From: JADJSS01 sp964490845
GTDB lineage: Bacteria > Bacteroidota > Bacteroidia > Chitinophagales > JADIYW01
Direction: 5' to 3'
DNA: 64,000 nucleotides
Assembly: GCA_964490845.1 (NCBI GenBank)
Contig: CAZBED010000002.1
Span: 310,001 to 374,000, forward strand
Shown here: one piece after another, positions 25,831 through 34,397 of the stretch
How the letters are laid out: every line of letters starts with the position of its first letter
Numbering within the stretch: position 1 is the stretch's first letter
Notes under the pieces: model-generated
The model's input: only the letters and a program-made list of their open reading frames with translations
Databases searched by the model: none
Told to the model about the DNA's origin: nothing
Translations under genes and position numbers: made by a program

Positions 25831-27771
25831 TTAGAACAAGTTTTTAAATAATATGCGGGCGTCTTTAAGAGGCGTATATTCTTTAGCATAGAGGATATGC
25901 AGTTTCTCTTTGATGGATTCATCCTTTGATGAGATTCCTTCTGATACATAAAAAACAGCGTTTTGTATTGAAGGTAATTTATGGCTGCTTTCCGGAATTA
26001 TTTTTCTGTCGTAGCCTATCCATGTTTTTTTATTGAGCAGTACGGCGAAGCAATTACTAAAGAAAGCCCCCCCTTTTCTGATAAAAAATACAGAAATCGG
26101 ATAAGACAGGATACCTGTTATGGCTGCAAAAATATCAAACAATCTTTTCATTCGTTTGTACAGCGGCTTATTTAAGTTGTAGCCAATATCAAACGTATAT
26201 AAATCACCGGCGGTATCTCTGGAGTTACTGCCGATAATGGAATGTTCGGAAGCAATCTTATATTCTACTTTTCCGTTCATCCTGCTCATGGCGTCTATGA
26301 TGGTGTGCGCGCTTACTGTGTTGCTGTAAAAGATAATTTCCTTCACCTCAAAGATGGAAACCAGCTCTTCCATTTTTTCCGGTTCCCCTAAAAATTTATC
26401 CGATTGGCGGTCTTTCTCTAATGCACTCAGAAACCCAATGTACTTTCGGTCTAGTCCGGTGTGTTGTATGAAATTCCAGACTTCATCGGCATCCTGTTGT
26501 GTGCCTACAATAACCATGTTCTTTATGTCGGAGAAATATCCGGATGTATTTCCGTTAAACACGCGGTAAATTAACCGGACTAGAAACAACAATATAAAGT
26601 TGGTGATATATCCAATTACGATAATGCCTCTGGAAGTACGCAGGAATTCGGGGAAGAAGGCGTACAGGATGGATATCATAAGTGTGCCAAGACTCAATCC
26701 GGCTAATAATCGCAGCCACTTAGCATTCTTCTCGTATACACCATTCAGCCACATGGCAAAAAGCCACGCGGATACGTAAATTGGGATGTTTATATAAAAA
26801 TAAGTGAGCGGAAACGTAACTCGGTACTGTACCCGGATATAATTCTCCCATAGGAGTTGTAATATATACAGATTCGCGGTGATTAAAAGCGTATCCAGAA
26901 CAGGGGCGCCTATCTTCTCAAGCAGTTGTTGTATAACGGCGAAAAATGCGCGGATATATATGGCGATGTTCAGTAAGATGGTTAATAGTTTTCCCTGTGT
27001 GCCGCTGACATGTTTTGCGGAGAAAATAAGCATAGCATTGTAAAATACACGTACATAATTTAAACTTCCTTTTTTGGTGCTTTCCCCTTTAAAATGTATG
27101 ATAGAGGTATCGGCAAAATAATAGTTTTTATAACCCGCTTTTTTTATCCTGTAGGATAAATCTATATCTTCTCCGTACATAAAATAAGCTTCATCGAGCA
27201 GGCCGGTCTTGTCCAGTACACTGCGGCGCAATAACATAAATGCACCGGATAATACGTCCACTTCATGTGTCTGGTTTTGGTCGAGATAGGTTAGATGATA
27301 TTGCCCGAAAAGTCTGGATTGAGGGAAAAGCCTCGCCATACCGCTCATTTTGGCGAAAGCAGCCATAGGCGATGGAAATCCCCGCTTCGACTCGGGCAGG
27401 AAATGGCCGGTGCCATCAAACATCTTAACGCCAAGGCCACCGGCATCGGGATGGTTATCCATAAAATCTACACATTGCTGCAGGGTGTCTTCCCGTATGA
27501 TGGTGTCCGGATTTAGTAACAATACATACTCGCCTTTGGATAGGCTGACAGCCTGATTGTTGGCTTTTGAAAATCCCGCGTTATTTTTATTGGCAATAAC
27601 ATTAACATCTGGAAATTTCTCAGCAAGCATTTTCAGCGAATCATCCGATGAATGATTGTCCGTGACAAAAACCTCGTATTCAAAATCTGTTTTGGATTTA
27701 TAAACGGATTGAATGGCTTGTTCCAGAAAATAACGGACGTTGTAGTTGACTATGACAATGGATAATTTCAT
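25831..27771 (-). CDS. GT2 glycosyltransferase fused to a degenerate polyprenyl-phosphate sugar-phosphotransferase-like module
   Basis: The start at ATG 27771 gives 646 aa beginning MKLSIVIVNYNVRYFLEQ. Residues ~1-240 are a family 2 glycosyltransferase (VFVTDNHSSDDSL, LLLNPDT, later EDIDLSYRIKKAGY), rhamnosyltransferase-like. Then come several transmembrane helices (about 260-420) and a Rossmann-like region (NMVIVGTQQDADEVW, then EIIFYSNTVS) that resembles the CoA_binding_3 domain of WbaP/WcaJ-type enzymes. It ends with KRLFDIFAAITGILSYP, the entry helix of the phosphoglycosyl transferase domain. The catalytic block that should follow (DxGPVF, KFRSM) is missing. It probably adds sugars to a lipid-linked glycan at the inner membrane. 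Confidence 0.8.
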   Translation of the reverse strand: MKLSIVIVNYNVRYFLEQAIQSVYKSKTDFEYEVFVTDNHSSDDSLKMLAEKFPDVNVIANKNNAGFSKANNQAVSLSKGEYVLLLNPDTIIREDTLQQCVDFMDNHPDAGGLGVKMFDGTGHFLPESKRGFPSPMAAFAKMSGMARLFPQSRLFGQYHLTYLDQNQTHEVDVLSGAFMLLRRSVLDKTGLLDEAYFMYGEDIDLSYRIKKAGYKNYYFADTSIIHFKGESTKKGSLNYVRVFYNAMLIFSAKHVSGTQGKLLTILLNIAIYIRAFFAVIQQLLEKIGAPVLDTLLITANLYILQLLWENYIRVQYRVTFPLTYFYINIPIYVSAWLFAMWLNGVYEKNAKWLRLLAGLSLGTLMISILYAFFPEFLRTSRGIIVIGYITNFILLFLVRLIYRVFNGNTSGYFSDIKNMVIVGTQQDADEVWNFIQHTGLDRKYIGFLSALEKDRQSDKFLGEPEKMEELVSIFEVKEIIFYSNTVSAHTIIDAMSRMNGKVEYKIASEHSIIGSNSRDTAGDLYTFDIGYNLNKPLYKRMKRLFDIFAAITGILSYPISVFFIRKGGAFFSNCFAVLLNKKTWIGYDRKIIPESSHKLPSIQNAVFYVSEGISSKDESIKEKLHILYAKEYTPLKDARILFKNLF

Positions 27772-27848
27772 TGACCAGAGGAATCCTCCATAATTTTGAT
27801 ACACAATATACTTAAAAACCTGTAATGGCTGCTACGGCAAAGCAGCCG

Positions 27849-28469
27849 TCAGTGGTTCTTCATATAATTCTCGTATGGCAGACGTGCCTGAATAGAACGT
27901 GCCAATGTGATTTCGTCCACATACTCCAGTTCTCCGCCAAAAGCGATCCCACGCGCAATAGAGGTGATTTTTACCTCAAATCCGGAAAATAATTTAGAAA
28001 GGTAAAAAATGGTGGTGTCACCGTCAATCGTCGGATTGAGTGCCATAATGACTTCTTTTATTTCCCCGGATTCCAGACGTTGAACCAGACTCTGAATATT
28101 CAGTTGTTCCGGGCCAATGCCATCCATCGGAGAAATTAATCCTTCCAGCACATGGTATAATCCGTTGTAGTGACGGGTGTTTTCAATGGCAATGATATCC
28201 CGGAAATTCTCCACGATACAAACCACACTTTTGTCGCGGTAGCTTCCGGAGCAGATACTGCAAATCTCGCCGTCTGATACATTATGACAGACATTGCAAA
28301 ACCTGATATCCTGCCTCATCTTTAATACCGCTTCCGTCAGGTGTTTCGTATCCTGAACATCATGCTGCAATAAATGCATCACCAGGCGCAAGGCAGTTTT
28401 TTTGCCGATACCCGGCAAGGTAGCAAACGCATTAACGGCATCTTCTATCAGTTTGGAAGGGAATTGCAT
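27849..28469 (-). CDS. recR: Recombination mediator RecR
   Basis: The 206-aa protein has the helix-hairpin-helix DNA-binding start (LPGIGKKTALRLVMHLL), a four-cysteine zinc finger (CNVCHNVSDGEICSIC, about 57-72), the Toprim core (SVVCIVENFRDIIAIENT) and the C-terminal Walker-B-like region. With RecO, also encoded in this window at 52 kb, it loads RecA onto SSB-coated single-stranded DNA. The glycosyltransferase gene follows 77 nt downstream on the same strand. A near-consensus -7 box touches its start codon. Confidence 0.96.
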   Translation of the reverse strand: MQFPSKLIEDAVNAFATLPGIGKKTALRLVMHLLQHDVQDTKHLTEAVLKMRQDIRFCNVCHNVSDGEICSICSGSYRDKSVVCIVENFRDIIAIENTRHYNGLYHVLEGLISPMDGIGPEQLNIQSLVQRLESGEIKEVIMALNPTIDGDTTIFYLSKLFSGFEVKITSIARGIAFGGELEYVDEITLARSIQARLPYENYMKNH

Positions 28470-28473
28470 GGCG

Positions 28474-28481
28474 TAAAAATA
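28474..28481 (-). promoter_or_regulatory. Near-consensus -7 box adjacent to recR start
   Basis: The minus strand reads TATTTTTA (one mismatch to TAnnTTTG at the last base), then CGCC and the recR ATG. Weak on its own; listed because it repeats the short-spacing pattern seen at eight other genes. Confidence 0.3.
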
Positions 28482-28583
28482 ACAATTAGTCCACAGTCCG
28501 CCCTTTATCGTCCATAGTTTTTTCGGTTAATGTTGAATTATCTGTTTATTTTTAGAACTTTAGAATATAAAATAATATAGAGC

Positions 28584-30068
28584 ATGAATCCAGTCTGGAT
28601 TGCGGTTAGCATAGCCATCTATTTCATTTTTTTATTTGTTATTGCCTGGATAACATCTAAAAATGCCAATAACAAAGATTTTTTTGTAGGCGGCAAGGCA
28701 TCACCCTGGTATATTGTTGCGTATGGTATGATAGGCACTTCACTTTCAGGGGTGACGTTCATTTCCGTGCCGGGAAAGGTGGGGACAGCTCATTTCGCTT
28801 ATTTTCAGGTAGTCATAGGGTACCTGATTGGTTATTTTGTGGTGGCACTGGTTTTATTGCCGCTTTATTACAAGCTGAACTTAACATCCATTTATACATA
28901 CCTGCAAAAACGCTTCGGCAATACCACCTATAAGACAGGTGCAAGTTTTTTTATCTTATCCAGAACACTGGGGGCCACTCTGAGGTTGTTTCTGGTAATT
29001 AATGTCCTGCAGATTTTCTTATTACCGGAAGGTATTAGTTATTTTACTATAGCGGCGCTGGTAATTCTGATAATGATTTTGTTATATACCTTCAAAGGAG
29101 GGGTAAAGTCCATTGTATGGACGGATATGCTTCAGACTTCGTTTATGTTGTTGGCATTAATCACCTGTGTATGGTTTATTAAAAATGAACTGCACCTGTC
29201 CTTTGGCGGACTGATGAGCTCTCTGAGTGAAAAGGGCTATACAGAAGTCTTTATGACTGATTGGCTCAAAGGGAATTATTTCATCAAGCAGATATTGGGC
29301 GGTATGTTTATCACGATTTCCATGACAGGATTGGATCAGGAAATGATGCAAAAAAATATCAGTTGTAAAAATCTGGGTGAGGCGCAGAAGAATATGATTA
29401 CCTTCAGTTTTATTTTGCTTCTGGTCAACTTGATTTTTCTAATCCTGGGCGGGGTGCTGTATTTATATGCAGAAGCAAAATCCATTGAAATTCCCGCCTT
29501 AACAGATAATTTATTTCCCGTTATAGCGCTGACCTATTTGCCCGGTTTCATTGCCGTTATCTTTGTCATCGGATTGATTTCCGCTTTGTTTCCGAGTGCA
29601 GATGGTGCACTTACTGCTTTAACCTCTTCTATCTGTATTGACATACTTGGGATTAATGATAAAAAAGAGCTGACAGAACAACAACGGACAAAAACAAGGC
29701 TGACGGTTCACTTTATCATGGCATTTGTATTTCTGTTGTTTGTGATAGGATTTAAGATACTCAACAAACAAGCTATCATCGACCTGCTGCTGAAACTTGC
29801 CGGATACACCTATGGGCCACTGCTGGGATTGTTTATGTTCGGGATATTAACCAAAAGAAAGATAAAGGATAAACTATCCCCGCTTATTTGCCTGCTGGCT
29901 CCGGTATTTTGTTTTATCGCGGATAAAAATTCAGATAAATTGTTCCCGGGGTTTTCGTTCGGGCCGGAGATGTTGTTATGGAACGGATTACTCACCTTTG
30001 TAGGGCTGTATGGTATCAGCCGGCCCTCAAGCGGCATCTCGGCACTTGAGCGTGGGCTGAATACGTAA
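28584..30068 (+). CDS. Sodium:solute symporter family protein
   Basis: The 494-aa protein has about 13 hydrophobic helices. Conserved SSSF landmarks are the N-terminal segment NNKDFFVGGKASPWYIVAYG with the GTSLSGVTFISVPG helix, the FKGGVKSIVWTDMLQ motif and the later ALFPSADGALTALTSSICIDI. These fit Na+-driven import of a small organic solute (sialic acid, amino acid, sugar or monocarboxylate). The substrate cannot be fixed. It is monocistronic; the LOG-family gene follows after 84 nt and has its own promoter box. Confidence 0.93.
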   Translation: MNPVWIAVSIAIYFIFLFVIAWITSKNANNKDFFVGGKASPWYIVAYGMIGTSLSGVTFISVPGKVGTAHFAYFQVVIGYLIGYFVVALVLLPLYYKLNLTSIYTYLQKRFGNTTYKTGASFFILSRTLGATLRLFLVINVLQIFLLPEGISYFTIAALVILIMILLYTFKGGVKSIVWTDMLQTSFMLLALITCVWFIKNELHLSFGGLMSSLSEKGYTEVFMTDWLKGNYFIKQILGGMFITISMTGLDQEMMQKNISCKNLGEAQKNMITFSFILLLVNLIFLILGGVLYLYAEAKSIEIPALTDNLFPVIALTYLPGFIAVIFVIGLISALFPSADGALTALTSSICIDILGINDKKELTEQQRTKTRLTVHFIMAFVFLLFVIGFKILNKQAIIDLLLKLAGYTYGPLLGLFMFGILTKRKIKDKLSPLICLLAPVFCFIADKNSDKLFPGFSFGPEMLLWNGLLTFVGLYGISRPSSGISALERGLNT

Positions 30069-30085
30069 AAACAAAGATTTATTAC

Positions 30086-30093
30086 TATCTTTG
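30086..30093 (+). promoter_or_regulatory. -7 box for the LOG-family gene
   Basis: TATCTTTG lies 59 nt before the ATG at 30153, just after the symporter stop. No good -33 element was seen. Confidence 0.4.
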
Positions 30094-30152
30094 CAAGTCG
30101 GATTTTTGGGTAATGCCAAATATCGTAAATCATTTAATTTAAATTAGAAAGT

Positions 30153-30866
30153 ATGTCATTAGAGGATTTTAAGAAGAAGCGTCCTTTTAAACAGAGGAAC
30201 TGGACACAGGTAAACGCTTCCAACAGTTGGAGCATGTTTCGCATTATGAGCGAATTTGTAGACGCGTATGATAAGATGGATAAAATCGGTCCGTGTATTT
30301 CAATTTTTGGATCTGCCAGAACCAAACCTGACAATCCATATTATCAATTGGCGGTAAGGGTGGCAGAGCGCTTGTCGGAAGAGGGATATGGTGTTATCAC
30401 CGGCGGCGGCCCGGGTATTATGGAAGCCGGAAATCTGGGTGCCCAGAACAAAGACGGAAAATCAGTAGGCTTAAATATCGAGTTGCCATTTGAGCAGGGG
30501 CACAACCCGTTTATCGACCATGATAAACTGATTTCTCATCATTATTTTTTCGTGCGTAAGGTGGTGTTTGTAAAATACGCTCAGGGATTCGTCTACCTGC
30601 CGGGCGGATTTGGTACATTCGATGAATTGTTTGAAGTCATGACATTGGTGCAAACGAAGAAAATCGACCGCGTTCCTATAGTGCTGATGGGTACTTCTTT
30701 CTGGGCAGGAATGCTGGAATGGATGAGGACGGAGGTGTTGAATAATCAGCATAATATCGGTGAAAATGATTTCGACTTGTTTTTGGTAACGGATGATGTG
30801 GAAGAGGCGATAACCTATATCAATAACTTCTATGCCGAACATGATTTGGCACCGAATTTCTCCTAG
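30153..30866 (+). CDS. LOG/TIGR00730 family nucleoside-monophosphate phosphoribohydrolase
   Basis: The 237-aa protein is a Rossmann-fold enzyme with the family hallmarks GGGPGIMEAGNLGA (about residues 87-100) and PGGFGTFDELFE (about 150-161, the PGGxGTxxE motif). The LOG family hydrolyses the N-glycosidic bond of nucleoside 5'-monophosphates, including cytokinin precursors in plants and some bacteria. In most bacteria it probably salvages or cleans modified AMP. The M23 peptidase gene starts 10 nt downstream, so the two may share a transcript. Confidence 0.93.
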   Translation: MSLEDFKKKRPFKQRNWTQVNASNSWSMFRIMSEFVDAYDKMDKIGPCISIFGSARTKPDNPYYQLAVRVAERLSEEGYGVITGGGPGIMEAGNLGAQNKDGKSVGLNIELPFEQGHNPFIDHDKLISHHYFFVRKVVFVKYAQGFVYLPGGFGTFDELFEVMTLVQTKKIDRVPIVLMGTSFWAGMLEWMRTEVLNNQHNIGENDFDLFLVTDDVEEAITYINNFYAEHDLAPNFS

Positions 30867-30876
30867 TTAATTTAAC

Positions 30877-32577
30877 ATGCAAATAAAAAATTTGCAATAT
30901 TACGGCACATTGTTCTTATGGACAGTGTGCTTTTTTTCTTTTTCAGAAGACAAATCAACGAATTTCTCCAAACCCATGAACCTGTCTTTCAGTCTCGCGG
31001 GGTCGTTTGGTGAGCCGCGCCCCGATCATTTTCATTCCGGCATAGATATCAAAACCAATGGAGTGGAAGGAGAGCCTGTTTTCAGTATTTATGATGGATA
31101 TATTTCCCGTATCAAAGTGTCATCCGTTGGATACGGAAAAGCGCTTTACATTACTCACCCGAACGGTTATACAAGTTTGTATGCACATCTTGGCAGATTC
31201 AGTGATGCCATAGAAAAATATGTGCATGGACAGCATTATGCAAGAAAGCAATCCGAATTTGATCTGTATCCGGATGCTGAAATGTTTAAAGTGAGACAAA
31301 ATGACACCATCGCCTTTTCCGGAAATACAGGTGGCAGTACAGCTCCGCATCTACATTTTGAAATCAGAGACTCAAAAACAGAGCACGCCCTTAATCCGCT
31401 GGATTTTTACCCAAAAGATTTTTATACAGATACGATTCCCCCGCAACTGAATAAAGTAAAGATATATAAGTTTAAGAGCCGGTTTTATGAGGCACAGACG
31501 GAAGTGCTGCAATTGAAACGTTCAGGAAGTTTTCTGACGACAGATACTCAGATTATTGTTGACAACTATGATTTTTTCTGCCTGTCTCTGGAAGGTTTTG
31601 ATAAACAGGATACCTCAGAAAATAAAAACGGTATATATAGAATGGAAGTATTGAAAAACAATGCCGTCATATTCAGGTATACTATGGATGATGTCGATTT
31701 TGATAAAACAAGAATGTGTAATGCCTTTGTTGACTATCATGAAATGATGAATGACAGCGGTTATTTTTACAATGCATACCAGTTAAAAAATAATACATTG
31801 CCCATTTATCAGAGCGACAATGGACTGATTGAGTTAAAAAATAATGATACCGCAGAGATAGTCATCTACTGCTACGATTTTAAAGAGAACAAGACGGGTA
31901 TCCGGTTGACCGTTATACGGAATGATTCGGGCAATTTAACAGAACATAAAGATGTGGCCGGAAGTATGCTGACAGACAAAAAGGATAGTGTTCGTCTGAA
32001 CGGATTTAAAATGATATTCCCGGAAAAGTGCTTCTATGATGATGTATCATTAAGTGTCAGCAGGACTCCTCAACCGGAGAATTGGTTGTCAGCGGTATAT
32101 TCCGTCAGTCATCCGGGTACTTATATTCCATTACAAAAATCAGCCAGGATAGAATTTAATGCTACGGTGAAAAAACATCGAGGTAAAATAACGTTGGTAC
32201 GAAGAGATATGGACGGAAAAGAAACGGCACTTCCGACAAAATATACAAAAACAAGATTTTATGCAGAATCCAAAAAACTCGGTGCATTTTTCTTATCTTA
32301 TGATACAACTAAGCCTGAAGTGAAAATACTCTATTCCGGAACTGAGATACCAAATAATACTATCATTCAGGTAAAGATAAGCGACGATTTATCCGGTATC
32401 GGTACCTACAATGGATATATAGATAATACCTGGGTGAATTTTTACTACGACTCAAAGAATGATATCTTACAGTATCAACCCGATGAATATTGCCAAAAAG
32501 GTGAACATATTTTAAAAATTATTGTTACAGATAATGTTGGAAATATGAATACAATAACTCAAAAGTTTAATTACTAA
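30877..32577 (+). CDS. M23 family metallopeptidase, exported
   Basis: The 566-aa protein starts with an uncleaved or cleaved export signal (LQYYGTLFLWTVCFFSFSEDK). The LytM/M23 domain follows directly (about 50-180): zinc ligands H and D in DHFHSGIDIKT and the HxH in APHLHFEIRD, plus the GDAPVFS-like GEPVFSIYDGY turn. The remaining ~380 residues are beta-sandwich-like segments without a motif I know. All metal ligands are present, so cleavage of peptidoglycan peptides is likely. It lies between the LOG gene (10-nt gap) and bcp (21-nt gap). Confidence 0.9.
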   Translation: MQIKNLQYYGTLFLWTVCFFSFSEDKSTNFSKPMNLSFSLAGSFGEPRPDHFHSGIDIKTNGVEGEPVFSIYDGYISRIKVSSVGYGKALYITHPNGYTSLYAHLGRFSDAIEKYVHGQHYARKQSEFDLYPDAEMFKVRQNDTIAFSGNTGGSTAPHLHFEIRDSKTEHALNPLDFYPKDFYTDTIPPQLNKVKIYKFKSRFYEAQTEVLQLKRSGSFLTTDTQIIVDNYDFFCLSLEGFDKQDTSENKNGIYRMEVLKNNAVIFRYTMDDVDFDKTRMCNAFVDYHEMMNDSGYFYNAYQLKNNTLPIYQSDNGLIELKNNDTAEIVIYCYDFKENKTGIRLTVIRNDSGNLTEHKDVAGSMLTDKKDSVRLNGFKMIFPEKCFYDDVSLSVSRTPQPENWLSAVYSVSHPGTYIPLQKSARIEFNATVKKHRGKITLVRRDMDGKETALPTKYTKTRFYAESKKLGAFFLSYDTTKPEVKILYSGTEIPNNTIIQVKISDDLSGIGTYNGYIDNTWVNFYYDSKNDILQYQPDEYCQKGEHILKIIVTDNVGNMNTITQKFNY

Positions 32578-32598
32578 TAACATTTAACAAATAACTTT

Positions 32599-33027
32599 AT
32601 GCTGAAAAAAGGAACAAAAGCGCCTAAAATCAAAGGGGTGGATTTTAAAGACAAAACCACCATACTTTATTTTTATCCGAAAGACGATACGCCCGGCTGC
32701 ACTGCCAATGCCTGCGATTTCAGAGATAACTACCAGTCTCTGACGAAAAAAGGATATACCATTATCGGTGTTAGTCCGCAGGACGAAAAATCTCACAACA
32801 AGTTTAAGGAGAAATACAGTTTGCCTTTTGAACTGATTCCGGATACCGACAAAACCATTGCACAGGCTTATGAGGTGTGGGGGAAGAAAAAATTTATGGG
32901 CAAAGAATACGAGGGGATATTGCGAACTACCTTTGTGATTAACAGTAAAGGCGTGATTGAAAAGGTTATTGATAAAGTGGATACAAAGAATGCCACTAAG
33001 CAGCTTTTGGAAGTTGTAGCTGAATAG
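32599..33027 (+). CDS. bcp: Thioredoxin-dependent thiol peroxidase (peroxiredoxin Q/Bcp)
   Basis: The 142-aa protein reduces hydrogen peroxide and lipid hydroperoxides. It has the AhpC/TSA fold with FYPKDDTPGCTANACDF, in which the first Cys is peroxidatic and the second, five residues later, resolving. This is the Bcp/PrxQ arrangement and is intact. Length is slightly under the usual ~150. It is the last gene of the run LOG-M23-bcp and is followed by a terminator hairpin. Confidence 0.95.
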   Translation: MLKKGTKAPKIKGVDFKDKTTILYFYPKDDTPGCTANACDFRDNYQSLTKKGYTIIGVSPQDEKSHNKFKEKYSLPFELIPDTDKTIAQAYEVWGKKKFMGKEYEGILRTTFVINSKGVIEKVIDKVDTKNATKQLLEVVAE

Positions 33028-33047
33028 AGGTATGAATTCATGAATAC

Positions 33048-33079
33048 AAAAAAGGGTTGTCGAAGGATATCCTTTTTTT
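33048..33079 (+). terminator. Intrinsic terminator after bcp
   Basis: AAAAAAGG (33048-33055) can pair with CCTTTTTT (33071-33078), and an inner perfect palindrome AAGGATATCCTT (33063-33074) competes. The hairpin ends in a run of seven T residues, 20 nt past the bcp stop. Confidence 0.75.
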
Positions 33080-33130
33080 ATTTGCATAAAAATAACCACA
33101 GCCAAAAACAGGAATCTGGATTTATTTCCC

Positions 33131-33138
33131 TATATTTC
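33131..33138 (+). promoter_or_regulatory. Near-consensus -7 box adjacent to the GTG start
   Basis: TATATTTC (last base differs from TAnnTTTG) is followed by 5 nt (GATAA) and the GTG start at 33144. An in-frame stop (TAA, 33141-33143) directly precedes the GTG, so no longer start exists. Confidence 0.35.
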
Positions 33139-33143
33139 GATAA

Positions 33144-34376
33144 GTGAATTTACAGGAGACAGACATCGATACCATTGCCCTCAGGGAGTTGTTGCAGGTG
33201 AAATACAACCAGCTGAATGCATTGCTGGAGGCAACTAAGGCTATCAATGATAATGTATCGGCTGACGGGTTGTATCAGATTTATAAATACACACTGAACG
33301 AACAGATACGGGTAAAAGAAATCGGATTGTTTATGTACGACCAGGCATGGAAACGTGCCGTCTGGGAAAAAGAAGAGCTGGATTTTTTTATTCCGATTCA
33401 GGCCCATTTTCAGAATTATACCACTGCTGCTGAATTAACTGCTGAAGAACAGAAGATTTTCGGAGGTTTCAAATACATTGTTCCGGTTTATCATAAGACA
33501 CAACCTCTTGCGCTCGCTTTACTGGGTGATATCGATGAAGATGTGTCACATCAGAAAAATGAGTTGCTGGAGTTTGCACAGATTTTCACCAATATCATAA
33601 CCGTTGCGGTAGAGAACAAACGCTTGTTCAAAAAGGAATTGGAGAAGAAACAGTTCGATAAAGAGCTGGATTTGGCTTCTAAGGTGCAGGGAATGTTGAT
33701 TCCAAAAAAACTGCCCAAAAACAATATGTATGAATTTGCCGGATTATACCTGCCGTATAAGGGTATAGGCGGCGACTATTACGATGTCATTCATATAAAC
33801 AAAGATGAATTTGTTTTTTGTATCGGAGATATTTCCGGCAAAGGAGTGGCGGCAGCGCTGGTGATGGCCAACCTGCAGGCTTATCTCAATGCGACGCTGA
33901 CATTGAGCATGCATGGCAAAAAACTGATAGAAAATCTGAATCAGAAGATTTATTCCATTACTAATGGTGAAAACTTCATTACGCTTTTTATGGCAAAATA
34001 CAATATCCTCACCCGCGAGCTGCTGTATTTTAATGCGGGGCATGTTCCTCCGATACTGATTGCAGGGGAAGAAGCCGAGCTGCTTGAAACGGGCAGTACA
34101 CTACTCGGGATTTTTGAGGAATTGCCCAAAATTCAGTTCGGGAAGAAGATATTGCCCCCCAATACCACCATTGTCTGTTTTACTGATGGATTGACAGAGT
34201 TGGAGAACGAAGACGAAGAACAGTTCGGTACAGACCGTCTGCTGGCATTTGTGAAAAGTAATCATCGGATGAGCCCTGATATATTTAATAAGATGCTGTA
34301 TGATTTTATAGGAAAGTTTAAGGGCAATGTGCTCTTTAACGATGATATTAGTGTGCTGACGGCAAAATTTATGTGA
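33144..34376 (+). CDS. SpoIIE/RsbU-type PP2C serine phosphatase with GAF-like domain
   Basis: The start is GTG 33144; an in-frame stop immediately upstream rules out extension (410 aa). Residues ~15-165 look like a GAF-type sensor domain, joined by a short coiled linker (FKKELEKKQFDKELDLASKV) to a SpoIIE phosphatase domain. Metal-binding motifs are intact: GIGGDYYDV, FCIGDISGKGVAAA, FNAGHVPP and CFTDGLTE. Such enzymes dephosphorylate anti-anti-sigma factors (STAS domain). No sigma, anti-sigma or STAS gene is nearby, so its partner is encoded elsewhere. Confidence 0.92.
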   Translation: MNLQETDIDTIALRELLQVKYNQLNALLEATKAINDNVSADGLYQIYKYTLNEQIRVKEIGLFMYDQAWKRAVWEKEELDFFIPIQAHFQNYTTAAELTAEEQKIFGGFKYIVPVYHKTQPLALALLGDIDEDVSHQKNELLEFAQIFTNIITVAVENKRLFKKELEKKQFDKELDLASKVQGMLIPKKLPKNNMYEFAGLYLPYKGIGGDYYDVIHINKDEFVFCIGDISGKGVAAALVMANLQAYLNATLTLSMHGKKLIENLNQKIYSITNGENFITLFMAKYNILTRELLYFNAGHVPPILIAGEEAELLETGSTLLGIFEELPKIQFGKKILPPNTTIVCFTDGLTELENEDEEQFGTDRLLAFVKSNHRMSPDIFNKMLYDFIGKFKGNVLFNDDISVLTAKFM

Positions 34377-34397
34377 TAATTTTTTTCTTTGCAATAA

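Noticed and set aside
30471..30842. 123-codon minus-strand frame inside the LOG-family gene
   Set aside because: Antisense to conserved GGGPGIMEA and PGGFGTFDE codons; His-rich translation without a family.
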